NCBI GenBank assembly: GCA_947624255.1
Contig: CANQJO010000007.1
Span: 18,761-82,760, forward strand
Origin: an uncultured Ruminococcus sp.
GTDB lineage: Bacteria > Bacillota > Clostridia > Oscillospirales > Ruminococcaceae
Direction: 5' to 3'
Length of the DNA: 64,000 nucleotides
The notes beneath the pieces were generated by a model that saw nothing but the letters and a program-made list of their open reading frames with translations, ran no database searches and was not told the DNA's origin. A program made the translations under genes and the position numbers. Each line of letters begins with the position of its first letter. Position 1 is the first letter of the stretch. This document shows positions 62,894 through 64,000 of this stretch, one piece after another.

Positions 62894-63294
62894 CATTACT
62901 TGTAATAATATGCTTGAAAGGTGAATCACTGTTTGATACCATTCAATATTGCTATTTCAATTTGGTTAAAGATGACAGGTGTTGTGAAAGAATCCTGTAA
63001 AAGTCATCAATTGAAATAAATATCATGATCCGTCAAAATTGTTTGCAAATCAGCTTTATGTAAATGGTAGACTGACAGCCAAGCTTACATACGTTGCAAG
63101 TTTTCTGATATGCCTATTATCAAAAGGTATGAGATAAATGTGTCCTTTCTGTCGTTACTAGATCTGAATCGGAATGAGGTATAGCAGAAACCATTTCATC
63201 GCTGACTTCAAAGGCATAGATTATCTGCGTTGACAAATAGGTTATAGTATGATATAATAAGTACGAGTGATATTTCCAATATAGTGACGTTACC
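62894..63294. other. AT-rich, gene-poor stretch before the tRNA fragment
   Basis: About 400 bases with no reading frame I can support; stops occur in all frames. It looks like decayed mobile or island DNA. The only clear signal is a consensus promoter at 63230-63258. Confidence 0.6.
63230..63258 (+). promoter_or_regulatory. Consensus promoter upstream of the tRNA fragment
   Basis: Perfect TTGACA and TATAAT with a 17-base spacer, ending 36 bases before the tRNA-Leu fragment. It may drive a transcript across the fragment into the short ORF at 63357. Confidence 0.75.
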
Positions 63295-63347
63295 CTTAGG
63301 TTCTTGTGCCGAGAGGCGTGCAGGTTCGATTCCTGTCAGGCGCACCA
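63295..63347 (+). pseudogene. 3' fragment of a tRNA-Leu(UAG) gene, probable attachment site
   Basis: The sequence can be read as the last 53 bases of a class II tRNA: anticodon loop CTTAGGT (anticodon TAG), the 3' strand of the anticodon stem TCTTG, a variable arm GCC-GAGA-GGC, T stem and loop GCAGG-TTCGATT-CCTGT, acceptor strand CAGGCGC, A and CCA. The upstream bases do not pair with the anticodon stem or acceptor, so the 5' half is absent. Integrases commonly recombine at this part of a tRNA gene, leaving such a 3' copy at one end of the element. A complete matching tRNA was not noticed elsewhere in the window. Confidence 0.82.
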
Positions 63348-63356
63348 TAAATATCA

Positions 63357-63551
63357 ATGAAGAAATATGCGGATCAAATAATTAAAGATAAACTTGATGA
63401 GATCTTAGATGAACAATGCGTGAATACCAAGTCTAAAGTTTCTAAAAAATCAATAGAATTGTTTGAAAAACAGTTTCAGCAACGCCGAATCATCCATTCT
63501 ATTTGCCTAAGCTTGAAAATAAAATTTAATATAATTCATCAGCCGTTCTGA
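63357..63551 (+). CDS. Doubtful short ORF after the tRNA fragment
   Basis: A 64-residue basic, Lys- and Ile-rich frame starting 9 bases after the CCA of the tRNA fragment. No ribosome-binding site is visible and I recognise no family. It may be a remnant or chance frame, listed because a consensus promoter lies upstream. Confidence 0.22.
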   Translation: MKKYADQIIKDKLDEILDEQCVNTKSKVSKKSIELFEKQFQQRRIIHSICLSLKIKFNIIHQPF

Positions 63552-63713
63552 GAAATCAGAGTGTGAATTGACAAGCAAAATAGAAAAAATGTAAAAAACC
63601 GATAAAAGGTGAGAAAAGACTTGAAAAAGCTGAAAATCGCCGAAAAACAGGCGATAATCAAGTGTGAAAAAGTGAGAAAATAAATAATTAAATAAATTAA
63701 GCTGTCAAAAGAA

Positions 63714-63763
63714 AAGCGTAGAATTTATGGAAGTATCCGTAAACTCTACGCTTATTTGTTTTT
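63714..63763 (+). terminator. Strong terminator-like hairpin
   Basis: Arms AAGCGTAGAATTTATGG / CCGTAAACTCTACGCTT pair at 15 of 17 positions and are followed by ATTTGTTTTT. The A-rich left flank means it could also act on the other strand. Confidence 0.75.
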
Positions 63764-63766
63764 GGT

Positions 63767-63803
63767 GTTTAGAACCGTTTAGAAAGTGTTTAAACGTTTA
63801 GAA
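63767..63803. repeat. Helically phased GTTTAGAA direct repeats
   Basis: GTTTAGAA occurs at 63767, 63777 and 63796, with a variant GTTTAAAC at 63788. Spacing of 8-11 bases is close to one DNA turn, as in arm-type integrase, excisionase or iteron binding sites. Confidence 0.55.
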
Positions 63804-63893
63804 AAGAGGTATTAAACGGCTATTTTATGGGATTTAATTCTTTATGATTCTTAAACAGCATCTCTAAAAAATAATTTCATTTCTTTGGAAAAT

Positions 63894-63920
63894 AGGGGTG
63901 GGAACTGGTTCCCACCCCCT
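63894..63920. terminator. GC-rich hairpin after the minus-strand gene at the window end
   Basis: Arms AGGGGTGGGAAC / GTTCCCACCCCCT with a 2-base loop. It lies about 25 bases beyond the stop of the partial minus-strand frame, so it probably ends that transcript, though the T tract is weak. Confidence 0.55.
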
Positions 63921-63944
63921 TAATTTTATACATTTAGTATATAA

Positions 63945-64000
63945 TTATTGGACAAAATCGTCTTCTTCAAGCGTTCCGATGACAAGTCCTTTACATCTGA
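63945..64000 (-). CDS. C-terminal end of an unidentified minus-strand gene
   Basis: The last visible residues would be RCKGLVIGTLEEDDFVQ before TAA at 63945. The acidic ending and the hairpin downstream suggest a real gene end, but only 17 codons are seen and another frame is also open, so no function is offered. Confidence 0.35.
   Translation of the reverse strand, partial: RCKGLVIGTLEEDDFVQ

Larger units (their letters stand above)
63552..63944. other. Non-coding stretch with hairpins and short direct repeats
   Basis: About 390 AT-rich bases. It contains a small inverted repeat TCGCC/GGCGA (about 63637-63654), a strong terminator-like hairpin at 63714, direct repeats of GTTTAGAA at 63767-63803 and a GC-rich hairpin at 63894. 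No gene is supported. Confidence 0.6.

Noticed and set aside
63272..63347. A complete tRNA gene
   Set aside because: Only the 3' part from the anticodon loop onward fits; no D arm or 5' acceptor strand is found in the expected place.

Overview
The window looks like a chromosomal segment of a cellulolytic Ruminococcus close to R. flavefaciens (Bacillota, Oscillospiraceae). Evidence: Firmicute-type promoters and ribosome-binding sites; the clostridial gene neighbourhood dgt-dnaG-sigA; two secreted plant-wall enzymes carrying the same kind of dockerin; and one with the modular order CE12-CBM13-dockerin-CBM35-CE12, which I recall from R. flavefaciens. The species is an inference. Most of the window is core-type chromosome. 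The last ~1.6 kb is much more AT-rich and looks like an integration site or island edge.

Layout. 1-0.94 kb: the end of a minus-strand operon, with a PP2C-like phosphatase that lacks its first metal-binding motif and a 46-residue ORF that resembles a cut-down von Willebrand A protein. 1.0-12.3 kb: a tightly overlapping minus-strand operon for making and exporting a surface polysaccharide (Wzm/Wzt-type ABC exporter with carbohydrate-binding tail, coiled-coil methyltransferase, coiled-coil small protein, three GT4 glycosyltransferases, a GT-C-like membrane protein) ending in an ABC-F ATPase. 12.6-15.7 kb: the double CE12 esterase. 16-20 kb: a C39-like lipoprotein divergent from a two-component system with a third membrane-anchored gene. 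20.2-21.6 kb: SAM-I riboswitch, terminator and metK. 22-24.2 kb: a second two-component system. 24.4-38.8 kb: two EAL proteins flanking central genes (phosphofructokinase, phosphohexomutase, rpmE, YigZ, dgt, dnaG, sigA), then ychF. 38.8-43.5 kb: a TetR regulator with an ABC importer and a GH105 hydrolase in the order of the Bacillus yesOPQR genes, probably for rhamnogalacturonan fragments. 43.7-51.4 kb: glgB, an oligopeptide-binding lipoprotein, a VanY-like carboxypeptidase, an AraC regulator and a GH5-dockerin cellulase. 51.6-62.4 kb: tyrA, a RluA pseudouridine synthase, a tandem GH25 lysozyme and addBA. 62.4-64 kb: an AT-rich membrane protein, gene-poor DNA, and a 3' fragment of a tRNA-Leu(UAG) gene.

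How it fits together. The CE12 esterase would strip acetyl groups from pectin outside the cell, the GH5 enzyme would cut glucan chains, and the YesOPQR-like system would import and finish unsaturated rhamnogalacturonan oligomers. GlgB, phosphoglucomutase and phosphofructokinase handle glycogen and glycolysis. The most unusual items are the tRNA-Leu fragment beginning exactly at the anticodon loop, an EAL protein fused to a beta-helix-like repeat domain, the missing active-site segments in the first two genes, a repeated 34-bp palindrome, and a polysaccharide operon with parts suited to chain-length control. I saw no CRISPR array, complete tRNA, rRNA, insertion sequence or recognisable defence system.
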